Assembly (NCBI GenBank): GCA_963792125.1
Contig: CAWBVA010000001.1
Location: 62,001-126,000, forward strand
Source: Methanocella_A sp963792125
GTDB taxonomy: Archaea > Halobacteriota > Methanocellia > Methanocellales > Methanocellaceae
DNA: 64,000 nucleotides
Reading direction: 5' to 3'
In this document: piece after piece, positions 8,451-16,741 of the stretch
Numbering within the stretch: position 1 is the stretch's first letter
How the letters are laid out: every line of letters starts with the position of its first letter
The notes under the pieces: model-generated
Seen by the model: only the letters and a program-made list of their open reading frames with translations
Told to the model about the DNA's origin: nothing
Databases searched by the model: none
Program-made: the position numbers and the translations under genes

Positions 8451-10160
8451 ATGCCCAAGAGAAAATCCCAGAGCTATACTTTCATGGGGTCTGAGAAGCC
8501 GCTGATCGGCATGACCATCGGCGACATGTTCGACGACATCGCCGAACGCTACCCGGAGAGAGAAGCAGTCGTATCGCAACACCAGGGCGTAAGGTACACC
8601 TGGGGCGAGCTTCAGAAACAGGTCAACAGAGCAGCTAAGGGATTATTAAGCCTGGGCTACAAGAAAGGCGACCGGGTGGCGATCTGGGCTACCAACGTGT
8701 CCGAATGGGTGATCACCCAGTGGGCGACCGCTAAGGCAGGTATCATCCTGATCAACATCAACCCGGCTTACCGGACACACGAACTGGAGTTCGTCCTGCA
8801 GCAGTCTGAGGCACAGGCGCTGCTGCTCATAGACTCGTTCAAGACTTCCGACTATATCAGGATGTTCAACGAGGTCTGCCCGGAGGCTAAAGGCTCGAAG
8901 CCCGGCAAGATCAATTCGGAGACCCTCCCGTTCCTTAAATCAGTAGTGCTCCTCCGGGGCAACAAGCAGGACTACATGTACTCCTGGGACGAGATGCTGA
9001 AGATGGGCGACGAGATACCGGACGCCGTCCTCTGTACGGTGCAGCAGACGTTGTCCTTCGACGACCCGATCAACATCCAGTACACCTCGGGCACGACCGG
9101 GTTCCCGAAGGGTGTGGTGCTGACCCACCATAACCTCCTGAACAACGGCTACTTCATCGGCGAGTGCATGAAGTTCTCCGAGAAAGACCGGCTCTGTATT
9201 CCTGTCCCGTTCTACCACTGTTTCGGCATGGTACTCTCGAACCTCGCCTGCATGACCCACGGCTCGACTATGGTGCTGCCCGCCGAGTACTTCGACCCTG
9301 TCGCTACGCTCACTGCCATCGAGAAGGAGAAATGCACAGCAGTTCACGGCGTGCCTACTATGTTCATCGCCGAGCTCGAGCACCCGCTCTTCAGCAAGTT
9401 CGACCTGAGCACGCTCCGTACCGGCATCATGGCCGGATCGCCCTGTCCTACCGAGTACATGAAAAAGGTCAACACCCTCATGAACATGAGCGAAGTCGTT
9501 ATCACCTACGGCCAGACGGAGTCGTCTCCGGGCCTGACCATGTCGACGACGACCGATTCCATAGAAAAGCGAGTGGCAACTGTCGGACGGGCCATGCCGC
9601 ACACCGAGCTCAAGATCGTGGACCCCAAGACCGGAGACATTGTCCCGAGGGGTGAGCCAGGCGAGATTTGCGCCCGCGGCTATATGATCATGGACGGCTA
9701 CTACAAGAACCCGGACGCGACGAACATGGCCATTGACGCACAGGGCTGGCTCCACACCGGCGACCTGGGCACGCTGGACGAGGACGGCTACTGCAAGATC
9801 ACCGGGCGCATCAAGGACATGGTCATCCGTGGCGGCGAGAACATCTATCCCAGGGAGGTCGAGGAATTCCTCTACACGCACCCCAATATCAGCGACGCGC
9901 AGGTAATCGGCGTGCCTGACATGAAGTACGGCGAAGAGCTTTGTGCGTGGGTGAAGCTGAAGAACGGCGAGAAGATCGCGGAGAGCGACATCAAGGAATT
10001 CTGCAAAGGCAAGATCGCCCACTACAAGATACCGAAGTACATCAAGTTCGTCGATGAGTTCCCGATGACTATCTCGGGCAAGATACAGAAGTACAAGATG
10101 CGTGAGGTCTCGACAAAAGAGCTGGGGCTGGAAGAGATCGCGCGCATAAAAACCGCCTGA
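8451..10160 (+). CDS. AMP-forming fatty-acyl/acyl-CoA synthetase (FadD-like)
   Basis: A 569-residue ANL enzyme. Motifs in order: INIQYTSGTTGFPKGVVLTH (A3 P-loop), ITYGQTESSP (A5), WLHTGDLGTLDEDGYCKITG (A7-A8), RIKDMVIRGGENIYPREVEE and the catalytic lysine in MTISGKIQKYKMRE. The RGGENIYP signature matches the medium/long-chain acyl-CoA ligase subgroup. Start at the ATG at 8451. It is divergent from the XRE-cupin regulator. Co-regulation with the other synthetase suggests acyl-CoA metabolism or fatty-acid scavenging, but the substrate is unknown. Confidence 0.87.
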   Translation: MPKRKSQSYTFMGSEKPLIGMTIGDMFDDIAERYPEREAVVSQHQGVRYTWGELQKQVNRAAKGLLSLGYKKGDRVAIWATNVSEWVITQWATAKAGIILININPAYRTHELEFVLQQSEAQALLLIDSFKTSDYIRMFNEVCPEAKGSKPGKINSETLPFLKSVVLLRGNKQDYMYSWDEMLKMGDEIPDAVLCTVQQTLSFDDPINIQYTSGTTGFPKGVVLTHHNLLNNGYFIGECMKFSEKDRLCIPVPFYHCFGMVLSNLACMTHGSTMVLPAEYFDPVATLTAIEKEKCTAVHGVPTMFIAELEHPLFSKFDLSTLRTGIMAGSPCPTEYMKKVNTLMNMSEVVITYGQTESSPGLTMSTTTDSIEKRVATVGRAMPHTELKIVDPKTGDIVPRGEPGEICARGYMIMDGYYKNPDATNMAIDAQGWLHTGDLGTLDEDGYCKITGRIKDMVIRGGENIYPREVEEFLYTHPNISDAQVIGVPDMKYGEELCAWVKLKNGEKIAESDIKEFCKGKIAHYKIPKYIKFVDEFPMTISGKIQKYKMREVSTKELGLEEIARIKTA

Positions 10161-10249
10161 AAAACAGCCTTGAGGGAAAACCCCTCGAAGCTGTTCAGAT
10201 GCCCGTACCGATCAATATGTTCGTGCCAGGGACATCCAGATCGACGCGT

Positions 10250-10705
10250 TTATACCGCCAGCTTTGGCATCGAGCCAAGCTGGTTCATGATGGCGGGCGT
10301 CTGGATCGACCGCAGCGACGGCGTGCTGAGCTCCATGCTCGGGCTGTACTTGGTCGGCGTCTTCTGCTTGTTCATACCACTGGCAGTCTTGTTTACCCCG
10401 CCCATCGCGGTAGAATTGTTCACAGCCTTGCCGGATTTCGCCGGCATCTTCGTGCTCATCTTCAGCTTATTGTAGACGCCACCTATATTAGACTTCATCT
10501 GTTGTAAATCGATCATCTTGCCGGTCGACTTGATCGGCTTCATTGTGCCCGTCGGCTTCAACGTCGGCTTCATCGTTGCCTTGACCGTCGGCTTAACTGT
10601 CGGCTTAACCGTCGGTGTGACCGTGGCTGCCGTCGAAACGGCCACCGTGGCCGCGATGAACGATGCCAGTACAAAAAGCACCAGCGCTACCCTCAACATC
10701 CTCAT
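10250..10705 (-). CDS. Exported PT-repeat protein of unknown function
   Basis: 151 residues with an N-terminal signal peptide (VALVLFVLASFIAATVAVS), then a Pro-Thr-Val-Lys linker of six short PTVKPT-type units, then a Lys/Met/Ser-rich low-complexity tail. GAGGAGGT lies about 7 nt upstream of the ATG at 10705. PT linkers usually extend exported proteins from the archaeal surface. No catalytic domain is visible. Confidence 0.65.
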   Translation of the reverse strand: MRMLRVALVLFVLASFIAATVAVSTAATVTPTVKPTVKPTVKATMKPTLKPTGTMKPIKSTGKMIDLQQMKSNIGGVYNKLKMSTKMPAKSGKAVNNSTAMGGVNKTASGMNKQKTPTKYSPSMELSTPSLRSIQTPAIMNQLGSMPKLAV

Positions 10706-11181
10706 TCCATTACCTCCTCAATACACCCGCTGTGTCGTCACCCACCGGTAGACCGACACAGCAATCAAACAAAAGTCGTTCAATAGATATTTATCAATTG
10801 TTTGATATTTTAGCAGATTTTGGACAGATAAGCCATATAAAAATTGCACGGGGAACACTAAGTACACAGAGGACAAAATGGGCAAACGTTCCGGGCCTGA
10901 CAGACTTTGTCCACCATATCCTTTGCCCATCACAGGTCCGCTCTGTATAGTCATCGGGGTTGCCATTTGAACGCGGAGCCGGCACTCAACACTACGTACA
11001 CGACGGCCACGACGTACACTACGTTTTAAAGGAAATGGCAAGCGTAGCAGTATTATTAGACGTCGTGTACGTCGTGGCCGTCGTTTACGTTGTGTCTGAT
11101 GCCGGCCGGCATGTACAAAAAGTTACCAGAATGACTATACTTCGCGTGTAATGTTTTTAATGTGGACGGCCGTTATCTTTC
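10706..11181. other. Non-coding divergent spacer
   Basis: The spacer lies between a minus-strand exported protein and a plus-strand rhodanese. It contains a long imperfect inverted repeat (10987-11025 with 11059-11097, listed separately). Around 10857-10935 there is an AAGTACACAGAGGACAAA stretch with partial inverted counterparts (GGACAAA...TTTGTCC). Small frames through the repeat are by-products of its symmetry. Confidence 0.5.
10987..11097. repeat. Long imperfect inverted repeat (hairpin)
   Basis: The arm at 10987-11025 and the arm at 11059-11097 are reverse complements with only a few mismatches. The core GTACGTCGTGGCCGTCGT is identical in both. The 33-nt loop contains TTTTAAAGGAAATGG. 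Flanking GCCGGC words at about 10978 and 11102 extend the symmetry. The arms are rich in ACGT/ACGAC words. The role is unknown; an extruded cruciform or a structured RNA are both possible. Confidence 0.75.
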
Positions 11182-11538
11182 ATGGTGATGTCATTGTATA
11201 CCGAGCACGTCAGGGCCATCGGCGTCGCGCACCTCAAGCGGATGATGGAGAGCGGCGAGCCGTTCACGCTGCTGGACGTCCGCCCCAGGAGCGATTATGA
11301 CCGGGAACACATCAAAGGCGCGCGTTCGCTGCCGCTCGACGAGATAGAGAACAAGGCCGCCGCTATGCTGAAGCCCGACGAGAACATCATCGTCTACTGC
11401 GACAGCTTCGTCTGTTCGGCCAGCACCAGCGCTTCCAAAATACTGGGGCGCATGGGATACAAAAACGTGCGTGACTACAAGGGCGGCATCAGGGAGTGGA
11501 AGCAGTCTGACCTGCCCACCGAGAGCAACTATAAATGA
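11182..11538 (+). CDS. Single-domain rhodanese-like sulfurtransferase
   Basis: 118 residues forming one rhodanese domain: TLLDVRPRSDYDREHIKGAR, then a short active-site loop starting IVYCDSFVCSAST with the likely catalytic Cys, then the C-terminal GGIREWKQSDLP. Such proteins carry persulfide sulfur. The gene immediately precedes lplB and lies near lipA, so a sulfur or lipoate link is possible but unproven. ATG at 11182 or 11188; no strong ribosome-binding site, possibly leaderless. Confidence 0.85.
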   Translation: MVMSLYTEHVRAIGVAHLKRMMESGEPFTLLDVRPRSDYDREHIKGARSLPLDEIENKAAAMLKPDENIIVYCDSFVCSASTSASKILGRMGYKNVRDYKGGIREWKQSDLPTESNYK

Positions 11539-11544
11539 GGTCCT

Positions 11545-11823
11545 ATGAGGCCTCATAGGTACGCGGAAGAGAAAGTGCCAGGCGGCAAGCTGGCGAGAGT
11601 CACCGTCCGGCAGGACGGCGGCGTCGAGATCACCGGGGACTTCTTCGCCCATCCGGAGGAGGGCATGACGCTTGTTGAAAATGCCCTCGGCCGGCTGGAC
11701 GGGACGGAGCCGCCGGAGAAAGTCGAAACGCTTTTGAACAGAGTCATTGTTGAAGCCGGCATCGTGCTGATCGGCATCGACGTGCCTGCCATCGTACGAC
11801 TGTACCGCCAGTGCCACCGTTGA
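11545..11823 (+). CDS. lplB: Lipoate-protein ligase accessory subunit (C-terminal domain, LplB)
   Basis: 92 residues beginning with KVPGGKLARVTV and then ITGDFFAHPEEGM, the signature of the small lipoate-ligase C-terminal domain. In Thermoplasma this domain is a separate protein needed with LplA for lipoyl-AMP formation. A GAGGTCC site precedes the ATG, 6 nt after the rhodanese stop. The catalytic LplA lies 470 nt downstream on the same strand, separated by a minus-strand gene. Acceptor: the lipoyl domain of the E2 protein encoded nearby. Confidence 0.82.
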   Translation: MRPHRYAEEKVPGGKLARVTVRQDGGVEITGDFFAHPEEGMTLVENALGRLDGTEPPEKVETLLNRVIVEAGIVLIGIDVPAIVRLYRQCHR

Positions 11824-11841
11824 GTCAGGGGCACGGGCAGT

Positions 11842-12207
11842 CTATGCCAGGATGAGTGCAACCATGATGGCAAACAATGGCAGCTGGAACAGAGCACCCA
11901 GGGCCAGCGATTTAAAGGCTTCCATATCCCCTGCATCACGAGACATATACGGTCTCCGGCTACACACCCGGTTCATCCTCAAGTAGCCCGCGAACCATCC
12001 CACTCCCCATGACAGGATGATCACACCCATGACCTGTCCGCTATCTATCATTATGGGCAGGCCATCGCTGGACTGGCGGTAAGCCAGCAGGGTGGTCAGA
12101 ATCATGATGTCCAGCACCATGTAGAGAAACATGGAAAAGAGAGCGAACGTTACTTCGTCGATAGACCCCGGCCACGCGTAAGACGTATCCTGCTCCATGA
12201 TTGTCAT
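11842..12207 (-). CDS. Small integral membrane protein, unknown
   Basis: 121 residues with three hydrophobic segments at about residues 20-42 (FALFSMFLYMVLDIMILTTL), 57-77 (MGVIILSWGVGWFAGYL) and 101-121. It lies antisense between lplB and lplA. No family recognised. Start could be the ATG at 12207 or 12198. Confidence 0.55.
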   Translation of the reverse strand: MTIMEQDTSYAWPGSIDEVTFALFSMFLYMVLDIMILTTLLAYRQSSDGLPIMIDSGQVMGVIILSWGVGWFAGYLRMNRVCSRRPYMSRDAGDMEAFKSLALGALFQLPLFAIMVALILA

Positions 12208-12292
12208 GTTAATTCCTCATAAAATAGCCCTATCCTATATAGAATCAATATGCGAATATAGAGAATGGACATCACCATACGGTGAATAATCG

Positions 12293-13057
12293 ATGGAAAC
12301 CATGGCTATGCATTTTACCTGGAGGGTAATCCGGCTGGAAGCACGCCCGGCCGCGGAAAACATGGCGATCGATGAAGCCATCGCCGCCGGAATAGCCGCA
12401 GGCACCTCGCCGCCTACCATACGGTTTTACACCTGGAATCCCGGCGCAGTGAGCATCGGGTGCTTCCAGCGGCTCCGGGACGAGGTCGATCTGGAAGCCT
12501 GCGCCGCAAAGGGCATCGACGTGGTCAGACGGCGCACCGGGGGCGGAGCGGTATACCATGACAGGGAGGGTGAGATCACCTACAGCGTGATAGCGCCCGA
12601 GGGATACTTTTCCGGGGACATCAAGGCATCGTACCGGGAAATTTGCGGCTGGATCATAGCAGGGCTCGCAAACCTGGGCATTGCCGCGGAGTTCCGGCCG
12701 ATCAATGACATTGTCGTCAATGGCAGGAAGATTTCAGGCAGCGCCCAGACACGAAGACAGGGCGTCCTCACCCAGCACGGGACAGTACTGTACAGCCTCG
12801 ACCGGGACACGATGTTCTCGGTCCTGAAGCCGTCTGACAAAAAGCTGATCGATAAGCCGGTGGCATCATTCAGAGCGGGCGTGACCTGTGCATCGGAGGA
12901 AGGATGTGCTTCGCTTGACGGGCTATACCGGGCACTGCTGCGAGGGTTCACCGATGGCAGAGAGTATGAGCCCGGGCAATTGAGCGATGCTGAATGTACA
13001 GCGGTTGCAGAGCTGACGAAAAAGTACCTGAGCCATGAGTGGAACGAATCGCGTTAA
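12293..13057 (+). CDS. lplA: Lipoate-protein ligase A, catalytic subunit
   Basis: 254 residues of the BirA/LplA fold. Diagnostic motifs: RFYTWNPGAVSIGCFQ near residue 45, the lipoyl-AMP-binding RRTGGGAVYHD near 83, and NDIVVNGRKISGSAQTR with the catalytic lysine near 145. It attaches lipoate from ATP to the E2 lipoyl lysine. The C-terminal domain is absent and supplied by the nearby lplB, as in archaeal split ligases. An octanoyltransferase role (LipM-like) feeding LipA is an alternative, since lipA is present. It converges on lpd with a 2-nt gap. Confidence 0.85.
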   Translation: METMAMHFTWRVIRLEARPAAENMAIDEAIAAGIAAGTSPPTIRFYTWNPGAVSIGCFQRLRDEVDLEACAAKGIDVVRRRTGGGAVYHDREGEITYSVIAPEGYFSGDIKASYREICGWIIAGLANLGIAAEFRPINDIVVNGRKISGSAQTRRQGVLTQHGTVLYSLDRDTMFSVLKPSDKKLIDKPVASFRAGVTCASEEGCASLDGLYRALLRGFTDGREYEPGQLSDAECTAVAELTKKYLSHEWNESR

Positions 13058-13059
13058 CG

Positions 13060-14461
13060 TCATCGTCCGGGAGCACTGTTTGAGGATAGCCCGGCCGCCC
13101 GGGCGCACGCCTCATAAAAGACTTCGCACAGCTCCGGATGCGGGTGCAGTGTCAGCGCTACGTCCTCCAGCCGGGCGCCCATCTCGACGGCCAGCATGCC
13201 TTCGGCGATGATGTCCGTGGCGTTCTTGCCGACGATCTGCACGCCCAGGATGCAATGAGAGGCCCGATCGGCGATCACCCGGGCCATGCCTACAGTTTCT
13301 CCTGACAATGCAGCAGCGCCGTTGACCGAATATGGCGCCGTTCCGACGATGATGTCCAGGCCCTGTTTTTTTGCCTGCTTTTCCGAAATGCCCGCCGTCG
13401 CAATGGGTGGCTCTGTGTAAATGGTGAAAGGCACAGCCTGATAGTCCGGCAGCCCCGGCTTTCCCGCCAGTATGTTGGCCACAGACAGGCCTTCCCGGAA
13501 TGCGGTGCTGGCATTGCGCGCCCCGCCCAGCACGTCGCCGATGGCATAGATGGCAGGGTCGGATGTCCGGAAATCCCCGTCTACCATGACGAAGCCCTTT
13601 TTGTCCAGGCTGACTTTCGTAGACTTCAGGTTCAGAGTGGCGGTATTAGCTTCCTGCGCCGTGGCGTAGATCACTTTGTCGGGCTTTATTTCGATATCCT
13701 TGCCGCCGGAAGAGACTTTTACTACAGAGCCGTCCGGCGTGACTTCCCATGTCGCTTCGGGCATGAGCCTGACGCCATGGCTTTCCATCCACTTCACCGC
13801 CGGCTGCAGCAGGTCGTCGTCGACGGCGGCGACAAGCGTTTTGCCTTTAAAGACCACAGTGACCTCCGTGCCCATTTTGGCCAGCAGCGATGCCAGTTGT
13901 TGCGCCACCGAGGCCGCCTCCGATCACTACGACACGGCCCGGCACTTTTTCCAATCGTGACAGGCCATAAGGGTTGGTCACCCGTTCGCCCATACGGACG
14001 CCGTCGGGCATCTTAAAATGAGAGCCCGTGGCAATGACAGCGCGCTTGAACTCGATATGCTGGGTGCCATGGGCGTCTTTTACTATAGCAGTAGACGAGG
14101 AAACGAACGAGCAGACGCCATCCATCACCTGGACGCCACTCGCCTGCAGCAGCCCGCCGATCCCGCCCTGCAGCCGGCGGATCACCTTGTCCTTCCATTC
14201 GTGCGCCCGCTTCAGGTCGAGGGTCGCCTGCTCGTCCACCCCGAAAATCCCCGACTCCCGCGCCTCGAGGGTGAGGTCCAGCGAGTGCATGAGTGCCTTG
14301 AAGGGTATGCAGCCGAGGTTCAGGCAGACGCCGCCGAGCTGCGTGCCCGCCAGCGTGACGTCCAGCCCGAGCTGGCCACAGCGTATGGCCGCCGTATAGC
14401 CGGCCGGCCCCGAGCCGATAATGAGCACGTCCGTGCCAATGCCGATCTCGCCCACGACCAA
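13060..14461 (-). pseudogene. lpd: Dihydrolipoamide dehydrogenase (E3), split by a one-base frameshift
   Basis: The N-terminal frame (14461 down to about 13910) holds the FAD-binding VLIIGSGPAGYTAAIRCGQLG and the redox disulfide GGVCLNLGCIPFKAL. The NAD-binding VVVIGGGLGG breaks, and the +1 frame continues as AQQLASLLAKMGTEVTVVFK. That frame carries YAIGDVLGGARNASTAFREG and the C-terminal HPHPELCEVFYEACARA with the catalytic His-Glu pair. One surplus base in the GGTGG near 13903-13912 explains the break. Both halves are otherwise intact and full length (about 465 residues together), so a sequencing error is as likely as a null allele. TTG at 14461 or GTG at 14455 starts, 3 nt after pdhC. Confidence 0.8.
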
Positions 14462-14464
14462 GGC

Positions 14465-15745
14465 TTACACCATCTCCACAAGAAGCTGCTTCGGGTCTTC
14501 GAGATAACGCTTCACGTCGTTCAGGAACCGCTGGCCTTCCGCTCCGTCGATGATGCGGTGATCGATAGTCAGGCAGAGGTTCATCACTTTCCTGATGCGT
14601 ACCTCGCCGTCGACCACTCTCGGCATGTCCCGGAGCTGCTGCATCTGGAGGATGGCCGATTCAGGGTAATTGATGATAGGCGTCGACCACAGGCCGCCGA
14701 AGATGCCGATGTTCGTGATGGTGAAAGTGCTGCCGCGGAGCTGCTCCACGCCGATATGGCCGCTGTTCGCCAGCTCCACCAGCTCTTTGATCTCCTTCGA
14801 GAGCTGTACAATGTTCTTCCGGTCCGCGTCTTTGACCGGTGCCACCATCAGGCCCCGGGGCGTTTCAATGGCGATGCCGATGTTGTAGTACTTCTTCAGG
14901 ATGATCTCCTGTTTCTCATCGTCCACACTGGCGTTCAGGATGGGGTAATTACGTAACGCAGCCACAACGGCTTTGACAGTGAACGCGAGGTAGCTGACCT
15001 TCGTGCCTGCAGGCATCGTCTTGTTCACCTGTTCCCGGAGCTTGACCAGTTCTGTCAGGTCGGCGTCGTCAAACGCCGACACCTGCGCCGTATGCTGCAG
15101 CGACCGCATCAGGTTCTCGGAGATCGCCCGCCTGATGCCCCGTAACGGGATTCGCTCTTCGACACCTGCGGCTGCAGAGGGTGCGGGGGCTGGAGCAGGA
15201 GCAGGAGTCGGAGCAGGAGCTGGAGCAGGAGCAGCGGTAGGGGCAGGGGCTTTTTCCGGCTTTTTCTCTGCGGGTTTCCCGGCTGCGGCCCGTACGTCCT
15301 CGTCGGTGATTCTCCCGTACGGCCCTGTGCCTTTGACCGTATCGATGTCGACCTTAAGCTCTTTCGCCAGCATCCTCGTGGCAGGCGTGGCCAGCATGGG
15401 CGCTTTAGCCGCAGGCGGGGCAGGGGTCGTGACAGGCTTTTTCGCTTCCGTCGTGACTTTCTCCGCGGCCTTTTCCTGCACCGGCGGGGCTTCCGCTTTA
15501 GCTTCGCCCTCTGTCTGGATGACGACCATGACACTGCCGACCGGCACCTTGTCGCCTTCCTTGAACTTCAGGTCCTCGACAGTACCCGTTACCGGCGACG
15601 GTATCTCGACTACGGCCTTGTCGGTCTCCACCTGTGCGAGAGGGTCGTCCTCTTCCACTTTCTGGCCTTTCCTGACTTCCCATTTCTTGATTTCGCCGGA
15701 CGTTATTCCCTCTCCCAGGTCCGGGAGCTTGAACTCGTATGCCAC
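14465..15745 (-). CDS. pdhC: 2-oxoacid dehydrogenase complex E2 (dihydrolipoamide acyltransferase)
   Basis: 426 residues. One lipoyl domain lies at about 1-78 with the lipoylated lysine in QVETDKAVVEIPSP. A long Ala/Pro/Lys linker follows. The E3-binding domain begins near residue 115 with TPATRMLAKELKVD and continues TVKGTGPYGRITDEDV. A second Pro/Ala linker leads to the catalytic acyltransferase domain (about 195-426) ending with DHRIIDGAEGQRFLNDV, which carries the HxxxDG active site. It forms the core of the complex and transfers the acyl group to CoA. It lies between pdhB and lpd in a tightly packed operon. The acyl substrate (pyruvate or branched chain) is not decided by the sequence. 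Confidence 0.9.
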   Translation of the reverse strand: MAYEFKLPDLGEGITSGEIKKWEVRKGQKVEEDDPLAQVETDKAVVEIPSPVTGTVEDLKFKEGDKVPVGSVMVVIQTEGEAKAEAPPVQEKAAEKVTTEAKKPVTTPAPPAAKAPMLATPATRMLAKELKVDIDTVKGTGPYGRITDEDVRAAAGKPAEKKPEKAPAPTAAPAPAPAPTPAPAPAPAPSAAAGVEERIPLRGIRRAISENLMRSLQHTAQVSAFDDADLTELVKLREQVNKTMPAGTKVSYLAFTVKAVVAALRNYPILNASVDDEKQEIILKKYYNIGIAIETPRGLMVAPVKDADRKNIVQLSKEIKELVELANSGHIGVEQLRGSTFTITNIGIFGGLWSTPIINYPESAILQMQQLRDMPRVVDGEVRIRKVMNLCLTIDHRIIDGAEGQRFLNDVKRYLEDPKQLLVEMV

Positions 15746-15758
15746 AGTATCACCTTAA

Positions 15759-16740
15759 TTAATAGCTCATCACTTCTCTCGCCGCCATCATCACCCGCGC
15801 CGGGTCCGGCAGGTACTGGTCCTCCAGCTTGTACAGCGGGTACCGGATGTCGTAGCCGGCGACTCGCACGATCGGCCCCTTGAGGTACAGGATCGCTTTT
15901 TCGTTCAATGTCGCGCTGATATAGTCGCCGAAGCCCAGCATCTTATGCGCCTCCTCGACCACCATCAGGCGGCCGGTCTTTTTCACCGAGTTTAGCACGG
16001 CTTCCTCGTCCAGCGGCTTCAGCGTCCGCAGGTCGATGACCTCGGCCTCGATGCCCTCCGTCTCCTTCAGTTTCCTGGCAGCATCGAGCGAGACATTCAC
16101 CATGGCGCCCCAGGTCACGATGGTCAGATCCTTGCCTGGCTGTGCGACACGCGCCTTGCCGATGGGCACGGTGAACTCCCCGTCCGGCACGCCTTCCCGG
16201 TAGGCACGGTAGAGCCGGATGTGCTCCATGAAGATGACCGGGTCCGGGTCCCGGATGGCCGAGATCAGCAGGCCTTTCATGTCCTTCGGCGTGGCAGGGG
16301 TCACTACCTTCAGCCCCGGCTCGTGGATGAAGATTGTCTCGTAGCTCTCGCAGTGGTGTTCCAGCGCCTTCACGCCGCCCCCGAAGGGCATACGGACAAC
16401 TAATGGCACGTGGAACCGCCCGAAGGTACGCTGCCGGTACCGCGAAGCATGGGATACGAGCTCCTCGTAGGCCGAATAGACGAACCCCGAGAACTGGATT
16501 TCGGCGACCGGCTTCATGCCGTTGAGCGCCAGCCCGATGGCCGTGCCGACGATGCCGTTCTCCGACAGCGGCGTGTCGACTACTCTGGTCTTTGCCATAC
16601 TTCTCCTGCAGGCCCGTAGTCGCCCGGAACACGCCCCCTTCGTGGCCGACGTCTTCGCCTATCATCATGACGGACTCGTCCTTACCCATCTCGTACATGA
16701 GCGCGTCGTTGATCGCCTGGACGTTGTTCAGCATCGCCAT
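15759..16740 (-). pseudogene. pdhB: 2-oxoacid dehydrogenase E1 beta subunit, split by a one-base frameshift
   Basis: The N-terminal frame starts at 16740 (NNVQAINDALMYEMGKDESV, MMIGEDVGHEGGVFRATTGL) and reads QEKYG. It must then shift to the frame that continues KTRVVDTPLSENGIVGTAIG through to the stop at 15759. The surplus base is one A in GGCAAAGACC at 16591-16600, a short homopolymer. Without it the protein would be about 326 residues, normal for E1 beta, with intact EIQFSGFVYSAYEELVSHAS and GRLMVVEEAH. The start follows the pdhA stop by 1 nt. Likely either an error or recent inactivation. Confidence 0.8.
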
Positions 16741-16741
16741 G

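Noticed and set aside
10960..11151. Small frame rich in Val/Tyr/His through the inverted repeat
   Set aside because: Its composition is a direct by-product of ACGT-rich palindromic arms.
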